Shown here one piece after another: positions 7,083 through 14,139 of a stretch of DNA of 32,646 bases. The notes beneath the pieces were generated by a model. It worked only from the letters and a program-made list of their open reading frames with translations. It was not told where the DNA came from and searched no databases. Numbering within the stretch: the stretch's first letter is position 1; every line of letters starts with the position of its first letter. The stretch is from an uncultured Collinsella sp. (GTDB lineage: Bacteria > Actinomycetota > Coriobacteriia > Coriobacteriales > Coriobacteriaceae), in the NCBI GenBank assembly GCA_959019945.1, contig CAUEQD010000024.1, forward strand, positions 1 through 32,646, given 5' to 3'. A program made the position numbers and the translations under genes.

Positions 7083-7098
7083 TAACGAAGCCGTAACG
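7083..7098 (-). promoter_or_regulatory. candidate response-regulator site (11-bp spaced direct repeat)
   Basis: TAACG at 7083-7087 and again at 7094-7098 (CGTTA on the operon strand) are exactly 11 bp apart, the spacing used by OmpR/PhoB-type regulators. It lies about 95-110 bp before the ATPase start. Only two copies are seen and no clear -10 box was found, so this is a suggestion. Confidence 0.3.
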
Positions 7099-7200
7099 GC
7101 CGTTGGGTTCTTTTAGCGCCAACCCTTCTCGACCCGCACATCATGATTAATTTGCTTAAGGCAACAACTTTCCCGATCGATGTAATCACCGAATCAAAAC

Positions 7201-7257
7201 GTGTACATCAGCCATCAAAGATGCCGAAAAATGTCATATTTGGAGGCTGATGTACAC
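7201..7257. repeat. 13-bp inverted repeat with 31-nt spacer
   Basis: GTGTACATCAGCC (7201-7213) and GGCTGATGTACAC (7245-7257) are perfect inverted copies. The AT-richer spacer contains GATGCCGAAAAATGTCATAT. The arms are too far apart for a standard terminator. A regulator-binding pair, a mobile-element remnant or an RNA structure is possible. It lies where the GC-rich island meets the core. Confidence 0.6.
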
Positions 7258-7343
7258 AAATGCAGAATCCCGCACAACCCAGTAGCATCCTCCATATGTC
7301 TGGACTCTCTATGCTTACGCTGGATAGACATCGCCGGAACGGG

Positions 7344-7349
7344 TATAGT
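7344..7349 (+). promoter_or_regulatory. -10-like box for the phosphatidyltransferase gene
   Basis: TATAGT matches the TATAAT consensus at 5 of 6 positions and lies 36 bp before the GTG at 7386. No strong -35 hexamer is present at standard spacing. Its position favours the GTG start over the upstream in-frame ATGs. Confidence 0.35.
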
Positions 7350-7385
7350 ATCGAAAGTTTTGTCGTTAACCAGCGGGGGAGTCCT

Positions 7386-8090
7386 GTGGGCATCAAAAAG
7401 AAGATCAAAAAGGAGCTTATCGGCACTTCCGATTACCCGTCGAATAAGATCTTTACGATCTCCAATTTCATCACCTTTACGCGCCTGATCCTCACCCTGG
7501 TATTTCTGTACCTGTTTGTGACGGATAACAACCGCGTCATCGCCATCGTTATCTACGCCGTTGCCGCCTCTACCGACTGGATGGACGGTCAGATCGCCCG
7601 CATGACCAAGACGGTCTCGTGGCTCGGCAAGGTCATGGATCCCATCTGCGACCGTGCGCTGCTGTTCACCGGCGTGCTGGGGCTGGTGGTCCGCGGAGAG
7701 CTGCCCATCTGGGTCTGCGTGCTCATTATTGGCCGCGACATCTATCTGGGCATCGGCACACTTATCGTTCGTCATTATCACCGTCGCCCCATCGATGTCG
7801 TCTTTCCCGGAAAGATTGCCACTGCACTGCTCATGACCGGCTTCTCACTCATGCTGCTCGGGTTCCCCGTTATTGACGGCCTGCATCTTTTACCTTCAAC
7901 CCTTACGGCCTTCCCGGGCCTCAACGGAAGCTCGGTGCCCCTCGGCATCTTCTTTGTGTACGGCGGCGTGATCTTCTCCATGCTCACGGCTGTCATCTAT
8001 TCCATTAAGGGCGGAGTGGCCATTAAACAGGCTCTCGCGCATCCCGAGGACGAGGACATTGACTTTCTGAACCCTGAAATCGAAGACTGA
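7386..8090 (+). CDS. CDP-alcohol phosphatidyltransferase family protein
   Basis: From GTG 7386 (GGGGGAG just upstream) the protein has 234 residues. The frame is open further upstream to 7260, but that part includes an inverted-repeat arm and the promoter region. The catalytic motif DWMDGQIARMTKTVSWLGKV followed by MDPICD fits D-x2-DG-x2-AR-x8-G-x3-D-x3-D exactly. Several membrane helices and a basic N-terminus (KKKIKKE) complete the fold. It should transfer a phosphatidyl group from CDP-diacylglycerol to an alcohol such as glycerol 3-phosphate. A second paralogue in the window (28314-28952) is the better PgsA candidate, so this one may make another phospholipid. It lies directly upstream of FHA and MerR genes, as pgsA2 lies near garA in mycobacteria. 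Confidence 0.85.
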   Translation: MGIKKKIKKELIGTSDYPSNKIFTISNFITFTRLILTLVFLYLFVTDNNRVIAIVIYAVAASTDWMDGQIARMTKTVSWLGKVMDPICDRALLFTGVLGLVVRGELPIWVCVLIIGRDIYLGIGTLIVRHYHRRPIDVVFPGKIATALLMTGFSLMLLGFPVIDGLHLLPSTLTAFPGLNGSSVPLGIFFVYGGVIFSMLTAVIYSIKGGVAIKQALAHPEDEDIDFLNPEIED

Positions 8091-8100
8091 TTCGTTGGGG

Positions 8101-8106
8101 TATGAT
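8101..8106 (+). promoter_or_regulatory. -10-like box for the FHA gene
   Basis: TATGAT (5 of 6 matches) lies 10 bp after the stop of the phosphatidyltransferase gene and 51 bp before the FHA start. The -35 side is not convincing. The FHA-MerR-apt group may have its own promoter here. Confidence 0.3.
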
Positions 8107-8156
8107 TACGTACGGTTCATTATTTGCGGCACGTCCGCGATAAGTTAGGGGTTGTC

Positions 8157-8591
8157 ATGGACAACATGGTTAATAATATGCCTCAGAATGATAAGACTGC
8201 TGACGCTACCTGCGTATTCCGCGTGCCTTCAAGCGACGTCACCGTTCCCGACCTCATGGCCAACGTGCGCATCACCGCCCCCGTTCTGTCCATCGTCAAG
8301 GGTCCGCAGACTGGTGCCGCCTTTGAGCTCGAGGACGACGTGACCACCATCGGCCGCGATCCTGCGAACGGCATCTTCCTCAATGACATGACCGTTTCGC
8401 GCAGCCACGCGCGCATTATTCGCGAGGGCCTCGGCGCTCGCATCGAGGATCTGGGTTCGCTCAATGGCACCTGGGTCGACGGTGCCATCGTCAACGCGGC
8501 CCCGCTGCACGACGGTTCTTCCGTCCAGATCGGTACGTTTACGCTCATCTACCACGAGAGCACGCCGGAGCGCATCGAAACCGGTGAGTAG
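8157..8591 (+). CDS. FHA-domain protein, GarA/OdhI-like position
   Basis: Starting at ATG 8157 (AGGGG 6 nt upstream) the protein has 144 residues, like GarA and OdhI. The FHA domain spans about residues 42-135 with TIGRDPANGIFLNDMTVSRS, then HARI, then LGSLNGTWVDG: the GR, S-x-x-H and NG residues that bind phosphothreonine are all present. The N-terminal tail carries threonines (DKTADATCVF) where GarA is phosphorylated by Ser/Thr kinases, but the classical ETTS motif is not seen. GarA/OdhI proteins control 2-oxoglutarate metabolism; whether this one does is inferred from position only. The MerR gene starts 3 nt after its stop. Confidence 0.82.
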   Translation: MDNMVNNMPQNDKTADATCVFRVPSSDVTVPDLMANVRITAPVLSIVKGPQTGAAFELEDDVTTIGRDPANGIFLNDMTVSRSHARIIREGLGARIEDLGSLNGTWVDGAIVNAAPLHDGSSVQIGTFTLIYHESTPERIETGE

Positions 8592-8594
8592 GGC

Positions 8595-9479
8595 ATGGCC
8601 GAACGCAACTATCTGAGTATCGGCCAAGTCGTCAACCTACTTCGAGGCGCATACCCCGATCTTTCGAACTCAAAAATTAGATTTCTAGAGGATGAGGGGC
8701 TCATTACCCCTCATCGTACGCCTAAGGGATACCGTCAGTACTCCAAGGAGGACGTTGATCGCCTGGAGGTCATTCTGCACTTGCAGAAGACTCGCTATAT
8801 GCCGCTCAACGTGATTAAGCAGCGCTTGGAAAACGCCACGGACCTGTCAACGCTCGCTTACGAGGTGGGCTTGCTGTCCGATGTTCCGCTTAAGACGGAG
8901 CCCAAGGAGACTAAGCAAAAGCTGCATCCCATTGAGACCATTCCCGATATGCTGGGCGTCGAGATTTCGTTTATCCGCTCGCTCGCGGAGAACGACCTCA
9001 TTCGCATCATCAAGAGTCCGCAGAATCGTGAGCTCGTCGATGGTCGCGATTTTCCAATCATCCGCTACTGCTCCGAGCTGTCACGCTTCCATATCGAGCC
9101 CCGCAACCTGCGTCAGTACGTGTCTTCCGCCAACCGCGAGTCCTCGATGTTTGAGCAGGTGCTCGTGAGCATGCTCGGAATGGATACCTCCGATGACGAG
9201 CGCGACGCCAAGCTCGAGCGTGCGTTTAAGAAGCTTCACGACCTGACCGAGGGTGTGCACACTGCGCTGCTCAAGAACCGCGTTTTTGAGTCGCTCAACG
9301 CCGTGGTCGAGGATGCCGATATCGATGCGCTCGACGAGGAGATCGCACGTTCCGAATCCACCAAGGCCAAAAGCGATGCGACAAGCGTCCCCGCGGTTGC
9401 CGCGCACGACGAGTCGCTCGTGCAGCCGTCCAAGGTCGTCGTCCCCTCGCATAGCTCGTCTGCTAACACGGGCAAATAA
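8595..9479 (+). CDS. MerR-family transcriptional regulator (FtsR-like)
   Basis: The 294-residue protein has a winged-helix MerR domain at about 6-80: YLSIGQVVNLLRGAYPDLSN, SKIRFLEDEGLI and RTPKGYRQYSKEDVDRL. The next part (HPIETIPDMLGVEISFIRSL...) resembles a second ligand- or DNA-binding module, and the tail from about 255 is Ser/Ala-rich and probably disordered. In actinobacteria the MerR gene next to garA/odhI encodes FtsR, which controls ftsZ, so the pairing and length support an FtsR-like role; this is inference. It is co-transcribed with the FHA gene and 36 bp before apt. Confidence 0.82.
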   Translation: MAERNYLSIGQVVNLLRGAYPDLSNSKIRFLEDEGLITPHRTPKGYRQYSKEDVDRLEVILHLQKTRYMPLNVIKQRLENATDLSTLAYEVGLLSDVPLKTEPKETKQKLHPIETIPDMLGVEISFIRSLAENDLIRIIKSPQNRELVDGRDFPIIRYCSELSRFHIEPRNLRQYVSSANRESSMFEQVLVSMLGMDTSDDERDAKLERAFKKLHDLTEGVHTALLKNRVFESLNAVVEDADIDALDEEIARSESTKAKSDATSVPAVAAHDESLVQPSKVVVPSHSSSANTGK

Positions 9480-9515
9480 CCGCCGTTCACCCGGCAATCC
9501 ATGAAAGGTCACGCC

Positions 9516-10046
9516 ATGTACGACTTCGAATCTCATATCGTCGATATCCCCGACTATCCCGAGCCCGGAGTCGTCTTTAAGGACATCACACCGCTCTTTG
9601 GCAACCCCGAGGCTCTGAAGGCCATGGTGGATGCCCTGGCCGAGCATTTTGCCGACATGGGCATTACCAAGGTCGTAGGACCCGAGGCCCGCGGCTTTAT
9701 GGTCGGTGTGCCCGTGGCCGTCGCCCTGGGTGCCGGCTTTGTTCCCGCACGTAAGCCGGGCAAACTGCCGCGCAAGACGGTAAGCGAGAGCTACGAGCTC
9801 GAGTATGGAACGGATTCTATCGAGATCCACGCCGATGCCATCAGCTCTAAAGATACCGTGTTGATTCTGGACGACTTGGTCGCGACGGGTGGAACCGTCG
9901 AGGCAACAGGTAAACTGGTGCGAGATATGGGCGCAAAGCTTGTGGGCTACGGTTGTATCCTTGAGCTTGCGTTTCTCAACCCGCGCAAGAAGCTCACGCC
10001 TTCTAACGAGGACGTTGAGCTCTTTAGCCTGGTAACGGTTGACTAG
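9516..10046 (+). CDS. apt: adenine phosphoribosyltransferase
   Basis: From ATG 9516 (AAAGG 8 nt upstream) the protein has 176 residues, the usual Apt length; an ATG at 9501 would include the ribosome-binding site in the coding part. Family landmarks are PDYPEPGVVFKDITPL near the N-terminus, GPEARGFMVGVPVA, PARKPGKLP and the PRPP-binding loop VLILDDLVATGGT. It makes AMP from adenine and PRPP in the cytoplasm, a salvage step. The gene is followed after 32 bp by a cell-wall hydrolase gene, with no terminator visible between. Confidence 0.93.
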   Translation: MYDFESHIVDIPDYPEPGVVFKDITPLFGNPEALKAMVDALAEHFADMGITKVVGPEARGFMVGVPVAVALGAGFVPARKPGKLPRKTVSESYELEYGTDSIEIHADAISSKDTVLILDDLVATGGTVEATGKLVRDMGAKLVGYGCILELAFLNPRKKLTPSNEDVELFSLVTVD

Positions 10047-10078
10047 CCGCTACCCTTAGATACCGGAAAGGAAGCTAC

Positions 10079-11200
10079 ATGCGCACAGCAAATACGCACA
10101 AAAACATGGCACGCTGCGCTGCTACGGCAACCCTCGCTTGTGTTTTGGGCCTGGGCCTCGTGGCTCCGGCTTACGCCGATACCGCATCCGACCTTGCCGC
10201 TGCTCGAACTAAACTCGAGCAGATCGGCACCCAAACCCAGCAAATTCATGAAGAACTCTCCGCACAGACGCAGGAGCTTGATCAGACTGCAGGCGAGATC
10301 ACGCAAAAGCAGCAAGAGATTGCCGAAGGTCAGGCAAAGCTTTCGAGCTATGTTGCCGGTGAGTACAAGACCGGCGGTCTGAGTCTCCTTCAGGTTCTGA
10401 CGGGCGTCGACGATCTGGGCGACATGCTCAACCGTCTCTTCTACTACGGCAAGGTGTCCGACAAGCAGGCCCAGACCATTCAGGAGGTCAAGGACCTTAA
10501 GCAGCAGCTCACCGATAAGCAGACCGAACAGGAGAAGAACGTCGCCGCGACGCAGAAGAAGGTCGACGAGCTCAACGCCCAGCAGGCTGAGGCCCAGAGT
10601 GTCGTGAACTCCCTGGATTCGCAGCTGCAGGCCGAGCTTGCTGCCGAGGCCGAGGCCAACGCTGCGCTGCAGGCTGGCATTAATGCCAGCACCGCCGAAA
10701 AGGCCACGGTGAGCAATGACACCGCCGGTACGACCGAGAACACCAACAATGGTGGCGGTACGACCAACAACGGCGGCGGCAACACGCCTGCGCCCGCGCC
10801 CGCTCCTGCTCCCACGCCGCAGCCCGTGACGCCCGCTCCGGCTCCGACGCCTTCCGCACCGAGCCAGTCCGTTGACGGTGGTACCGTTGTTTCGCGCGCC
10901 TACAGCAAGCTCGGTTATGCTTATTCTTGGGGCGGTATTGGACCGAACAGCTTTGACTGCTCCGGCTTTGTGAGCTATTGCCTCACCGGCCGTTATTGCC
11001 GCCTTGGCACCACGGGTACCTTCATGGGCTGGACCCGCGTGTCCGATCCCCGGCCTGGTGACGTCGTGGTTAACTCTTACCACACCGGCATCTACATTGG
11101 TAACGGCCAGATGATCCATGCTTCCGACTACAAGACGGGCGTCATCATCAGCTCCGTTGCCGCTGGCATGAACAACAATTACATTTTCGTTCGCTACTAA
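10079..11200 (+). CDS. secreted NlpC/P60 peptidoglycan hydrolase with coiled coil
   Basis: The 373-residue protein has a signal peptide of about 34 residues ending AYA-DT and GGAAAGGA before the ATG. Residues about 36-205 form a long coiled coil (LAAARTKLEQIGTQTQQIHE...), as in PcsB- and RipA-type hydrolases. An Asn/Gly then Ala/Pro linker (about 217-262) follows. The C-terminal NlpC/P60 domain has Cys294 in FDCSGFVSYC, the His of HTGIYIG and the later MIHAS. It should cleave peptide stems in the wall, probably during daughter-cell separation. Such coiled coils are commonly held by FtsEX or self-inhibit the enzyme; no ftsEX is in this window. Confidence 0.9.
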   Translation: MRTANTHKNMARCAATATLACVLGLGLVAPAYADTASDLAAARTKLEQIGTQTQQIHEELSAQTQELDQTAGEITQKQQEIAEGQAKLSSYVAGEYKTGGLSLLQVLTGVDDLGDMLNRLFYYGKVSDKQAQTIQEVKDLKQQLTDKQTEQEKNVAATQKKVDELNAQQAEAQSVVNSLDSQLQAELAAEAEANAALQAGINASTAEKATVSNDTAGTTENTNNGGGTTNNGGGNTPAPAPAPAPTPQPVTPAPAPTPSAPSQSVDGGTVVSRAYSKLGYAYSWGGIGPNSFDCSGFVSYCLTGRYCRLGTTGTFMGWTRVSDPRPGDVVVNSYHTGIYIGNGQMIHASDYKTGVIISSVAAGMNNNYIFVRY

Positions 11201-11223
11201 TTTGGTACTACAGCGAACGAACG

Positions 11224-11262
11224 TGGGCCTCGCGATCTTGAATCACGAGGCCCATTCTTTTT
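11224..11262 (+). terminator. intrinsic terminator after the NlpC/P60 gene
   Basis: TGGGCCTCG (11224-11232) and CGAGGCCCA (11246-11254) form a 9-bp GC-rich stem, followed directly by TTCTTTTT. This is a textbook rho-independent terminator. Confidence 0.9.
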
Positions 11263-11287
11263 GCCCCTACCGTTTGCCATAAGATCA

Positions 11288-11324
11288 GGACGGCTATCTA
11301 GTATTCAAAACTAGATAGCCGTCC
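11288..11324 (+). promoter_or_regulatory. 15-bp-arm palindrome upstream of degV, probable operator
   Basis: GGACGGCTATCTAGT (11288-11302) and ACTAGATAGCCGTCC (11310-11324) are perfect inverted copies with a 7-nt centre. The right arm reaches the -35 region of the promoter with TATAAT at 11344. CAAAACTAGATAGCC in its right half recurs with one change before the DUF1836 regulator gene (12965-12979, minus strand), so a common regulator is likely. Confidence 0.6.
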
Positions 11325-11343
11325 AAACAATCAAAAAGATGGC

Positions 11344-11364
11344 TATAATTGTTGGGGAACAATT
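11344..11364 (+). promoter_or_regulatory. -10 box and leader hairpin of degV
   Basis: A perfect TATAAT is at 11344-11349. It overlaps AATTGTT-GGGG-AACAATT (11347-11364), a 7-bp stem with a GGGG loop. AGAAAGGA follows, 8 nt before the start codon. The hairpin could be an operator at the start site or lie at the 5' end of the mRNA. Confidence 0.5.
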
Positions 11365-11378
11365 AGAAAGGACCCTCA

Positions 11379-12245
11379 ATGAGCTGGGCACTCATCTCCG
11401 ATTCGAGCTGCAATCTTCGCGATTGGCAACCAACCGCACCTCATACCACCTTTGCATTTGCACCCCTTAAGATCCGAGTGGGGGAGCGTGAATTCGTTGA
11501 CGACCTCTCGCTCGATGTTCACGAGCTTAATGTTGCCATTCAATCGGAAGCCGGCGCATCATCGAGCGCCTGCCCAAGCGTAGGGGAGTGGGCTGAGCTC
11601 TTTAAGCTCGCTGACAAGACGATTTGCATGCCCATCTCCGAGGGCGTCTCGGGTAGCTACAATGCCGCGGCCACCGCGCGTGATATGGTGCTTGCCGAAG
11701 AGCCCAACCGTCAGATTCATTTGGTTAACTCGCGAGCCGCAGGTGGCAAAATGGATCTGATCTTCTTGCTGTTCGACCGCTATCTTGCGAGCAACCCGGA
11801 CGTTTCCTTTGAAGACGCCTGCGCTTACTTCGATAGTCTCGAGCAAAACAGCAAGATTCTCTTTAGCCTGTGTAATTACGAAAACCTTGCGAAGGCCGGA
11901 CGCATTCCTAAGGCAGCCGGCGTCATTGCCAACAAGCTCAATATCCGCATTTTGGGCACGGCGAGCGACGCGGGCAAAATTGAACTCGTTGGGCACACGC
12001 GTGGCGAAAAGAAGATGCTCACCAAGATTGTCGACACCATGGAGGCCGAGGGTTTCACGGGCGGCGAGGTCATCATCGATCACGTTGAGAACGAAGCTGG
12101 AGCCCAGGCGCTTGCCGATCGCATTGTCGAGCACTGGCCCGGCTCCAAGACTATCGTCATGCCCTGTAACGGGCTAGATTCCTATTACGCCGAGATGCAC
12201 GGTCTCATCATCGGTTACGGCATGGGCGTAGCTTCGGGCCGATAA
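11379..12245 (+). CDS. DegV family fatty-acid-binding protein
   Basis: The 288-residue protein is typical in length for DegV. It opens with WALISDSSCNL (family pattern: ..I.TDS..dl), then ACPSVGEWAELF, equivalent to the T-S-Q-P/S-P element, and SEGVSGSYNAA, equivalent to the G-S-G-T-Y-N-A element that holds the fatty-acid carboxylate. The C-terminal half has the usual NKLNIRIL and HTRGEKKML segments. DegV/FakB proteins bind fatty acids and present them to the kinase FakA; no FakA gene is present here, so the partner must be elsewhere. It is transcribed alone, converging on the DUF1836 gene, with which it appears to share an operator motif. Confidence 0.88.
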   Translation: MSWALISDSSCNLRDWQPTAPHTTFAFAPLKIRVGEREFVDDLSLDVHELNVAIQSEAGASSSACPSVGEWAELFKLADKTICMPISEGVSGSYNAAATARDMVLAEEPNRQIHLVNSRAAGGKMDLIFLLFDRYLASNPDVSFEDACAYFDSLEQNSKILFSLCNYENLAKAGRIPKAAGVIANKLNIRILGTASDAGKIELVGHTRGEKKMLTKIVDTMEAEGFTGGEVIIDHVENEAGAQALADRIVEHWPGSKTIVMPCNGLDSYYAEMHGLIIGYGMGVASGR

Positions 12246-12266
12246 TGTCCAACTAGTCAAACGCGC

Positions 12267-12303
12267 GGGCGGGATAAGGGGCCAGTGGCTCTTTATCCCG
12301 CCC
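12267..12303. terminator. bidirectional terminator between degV and DUF1836 gene
   Basis: GGGCGGGATAA (12267-12277) and TTATCCCGCCC (12293-12303) form an 11-bp stem, with an inner GCC/GGC pair. It lies between two convergent stop codons and should serve both genes. Confidence 0.75.
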
Positions 12304-12317
12304 GTCTTATACCTCAG

Positions 12318-12929
12318 TTAGCTATTAAACCCATTAAACTTGAGATAGCTCATCAGGTACGCCTTCGAAACGAAGGACGATACTGCACTGCGTACGAGCA
12401 GCGACTCGCGCGTAACCTGATGTGCGGTATCGGGCACGGGAGTCTGCTCGACGGAAAACGCCGCGCGAATCGATGCCTCAAGTTGATCGACTACATAATC
12501 GAAAGCCGTCGGAGCGTCATAACTCAAGCGCTGAATATTAAAGAGCGCCTGAACCGCAGCGATGGGCAGCACCTGCTTAAAGATACAAATGGCGATGAGA
12601 CGCGCAATCTGCTCACGGCCATACTGTTTTTTAACCGGAGCAGGAACGAGGCCGACCTTCACGTAGTTATTGATCATCGAAGGCGTGATAACGGGCTGCT
12701 CTACGCAAATCGAAAGCGGCTCCATCCACAGTGCAACATATTCAATAACCTGATCGCGATAGAGCGTTACATTGGGCAGCTGGTCATAGCGTGGCAGGCT
12801 CAAAGCGTTGAGTTTACCCACCATATCGGACTGAATAAATGCGTCCGGCAGCACCGTCGGCTGAATATCCTCCGGCTTAATACTGACCGATGTATCGGAC
12901 ATCGGGATAACATGTTTGACGTGGTTCAT
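12318..12929 (-). CDS. DUF1836 domain protein, MerR-like regulator
   Basis: The 203-residue protein starts after GGAGG at 6 nt. The centre fits DUF1836: LPRYDQLPNVTLYRDQVIEY, then the winged-helix-like part ICVEQPVITPSMINNYVKVG, LVPAPVKKQYGREQIARLI and AICIFKQVLPI. This domain is MerR-like and predicted to bind DNA, but no member's target is well known to me. It converges with degV. The same 15-mer (one change) lies in its own promoter and in the degV operator, which suggests it represses both itself and degV. Confidence 0.8.
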   Translation of the reverse strand: MNHVKHVIPMSDTSVSIKPEDIQPTVLPDAFIQSDMVGKLNALSLPRYDQLPNVTLYRDQVIEYVALWMEPLSICVEQPVITPSMINNYVKVGLVPAPVKKQYGREQIARLIAICIFKQVLPIAAVQALFNIQRLSYDAPTAFDYVVDQLEASIRAAFSVEQTPVPDTAHQVTRESLLVRSAVSSFVSKAYLMSYLKFNGFNS

Positions 12930-12964
12930 AAGGGGCCTCCGTTCGTTTTATATATTGTATTCTA

Positions 12965-12979
12965 GGTTATCTAGTTTTG
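12965..12979 (-). promoter_or_regulatory. operator-like motif in the DUF1836 promoter
   Basis: On the minus strand CAAAACTAGATAACC lies 35-50 bp upstream of the start, just before a -10-like TACAAT. It matches 14 of 15 bases of CAAAACTAGATAGCC in the degV operator. Confidence 0.5.
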
Positions 12980-13001
12980 CATATCACATAGCCGCTAAGT
13001 A

Positions 13002-13043
13002 AAAGTGGTTGGACAGCACATTGAAGCACCGTTCAACCACTTT
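13002..13043 (-). terminator. terminator after trxB
   Basis: AAAGTGGTTG (13002-13011) and CAACCACTTT (13034-13043) are perfect inverted 10-mers. On the minus strand the stem is followed by TACTT and lies 41 bp beyond the trxB stop. The AAA/TTT ends suggest it works in both directions. Confidence 0.65.
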
Positions 13044-13083
13044 GTTTAAAGATAGCAACTTTACATAAGATATATTATCGTAC

Positions 13084-14022
13084 TTATCCGCGGAGAAACG
13101 CGTATGCGCTCGTTGCTGCTATGGCTCCGTCAGAAACGGCGGTCACAACCTGGCGTAAGCGTTTGGAACGGATGTCGCCAGCAGCGAATAGACCTGGCGT
13201 GCGTGTCGCCATGGATTCATCAGTCAGAATGCCGCCATCAGGCGCCAGATCGACTAAATGCTCAACAAGCTCGGTATGGGGTTGCGTGCCGGTAAAGACA
13301 AAAATGCCAAACGAGCCAGGCTCAAATGACTCGGTATGAATTTCCCCGGATGCATTGTCCTTAAAGGCAATCGTCGTTGGCATCGCTTCACCAGAAAGTT
13401 CAACAATACTAGTTTGGTACCTAACTGTAATATTGTCCTTTTCGAGTACTTTCTGAACAACACCATCAGGCGCACGAAACTGGTCGCGGCGCAGCACGAT
13501 GGTCACACTGCTGGCAATATCTGACAGGAACAGAGCCTCCTCGCAGGCAGCATTGCCGCCGCCGATGACAAAGACCTGTTTGCCGCGGAAGAACATGCCG
13601 TCACATGTTGCGCAATATGAAACGCCACGACCGCGATACGTATCCTCGCCAACAAAACCAGCAGATCGCGGCGTGGCACCCATGCAAGCGATAACGCTCG
13701 AGGCCAGCGTATCGCCCATATCGTGATGCACCGTAAACAGCGCTGCATCGGCATCGTAATCGATACCCGTAACCATGCTCCATGCGACCTGAGCTCCCAA
13801 GCCCTCTGCATGCTGCTGAAAACGCTCGCCGAGTTCGGCGCCACTCAAGAGCGGAATGCCCGGATAGTTCTCGACTTCATTGGTCGTGGCGATCTGTCCA
13901 CCCGACATGCCCTGCTCAATCACGGTCGTCGTCAGGTTGGCACGCGCAGCGTAAATGGCGGCAGCATAGCCCGCGGGGCCTCCACCGATAATCGCAACAT
14001 CAATCGGCTGATCGGTAGTCAT
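13084..14022 (-). CDS. trxB: thioredoxin reductase
   Basis: From ATG 14022 (AGAGGAT upstream) the protein has 312 residues, standard for the low-molecular-weight type. The FAD site GGGPAG is at 13-18, the redox pair CATC at 137-140 (VSYCATCDG), the NADPH site GGGNAA at 154-159, and a C-terminal GDIR FAD motif precedes RLRQVVTAVSDGAIAA. It passes electrons from NADPH to thioredoxin in the cytoplasm. No thioredoxin gene is adjacent. The gene diverges from the glycosyltransferase gene and ends at a hairpin terminator. An upstream in-frame start at 14097 is unlikely because it would extend into the divergent promoter region. Confidence 0.93.
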   Translation of the reverse strand: MTTDQPIDVAIIGGGPAGYAAAIYAARANLTTTVIEQGMSGGQIATTNEVENYPGIPLLSGAELGERFQQHAEGLGAQVAWSMVTGIDYDADAALFTVHHDMGDTLASSVIACMGATPRSAGFVGEDTYRGRGVSYCATCDGMFFRGKQVFVIGGGNAACEEALFLSDIASSVTIVLRRDQFRAPDGVVQKVLEKDNITVRYQTSIVELSGEAMPTTIAFKDNASGEIHTESFEPGSFGIFVFTGTQPHTELVEHLVDLAPDGGILTDESMATRTPGLFAAGDIRSKRLRQVVTAVSDGAIAATSAYAFLRG

Positions 14023-14139
14023 GGAATATCCTCTCGTCGATACATTGACGTTCTTTGCGCTCATACCCAAATTTACGTGAACATGACACTCATGCACTAC
14101 AATGTTAAATCGCGTAACAAAGCTGAAGGGGAGTTATCG

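Larger units (their letters stand above)
6990..7385. other. 396-bp divergent intergenic region
   Basis: This stretch separates the GC-rich resistance operon from the core gene block, and GC content falls sharply along it. On the operon side it holds a palindrome CACCAT-CC-ATGGTG (7058-7071) and TAACG direct repeats. On the other side it has a long-spaced inverted repeat and a candidate promoter for the next gene. No leader peptide or lantibiotic precursor was recognised. Confidence 0.6.

Noticed and set aside
6990..7260. Search for a lantibiotic precursor peptide or leader next to the resistance operon
   Set aside because: No small frame with a leader plus Ser/Thr/Cys-rich core and a ribosome-binding site was seen; no LanB, LanC or LanM enzyme is present.
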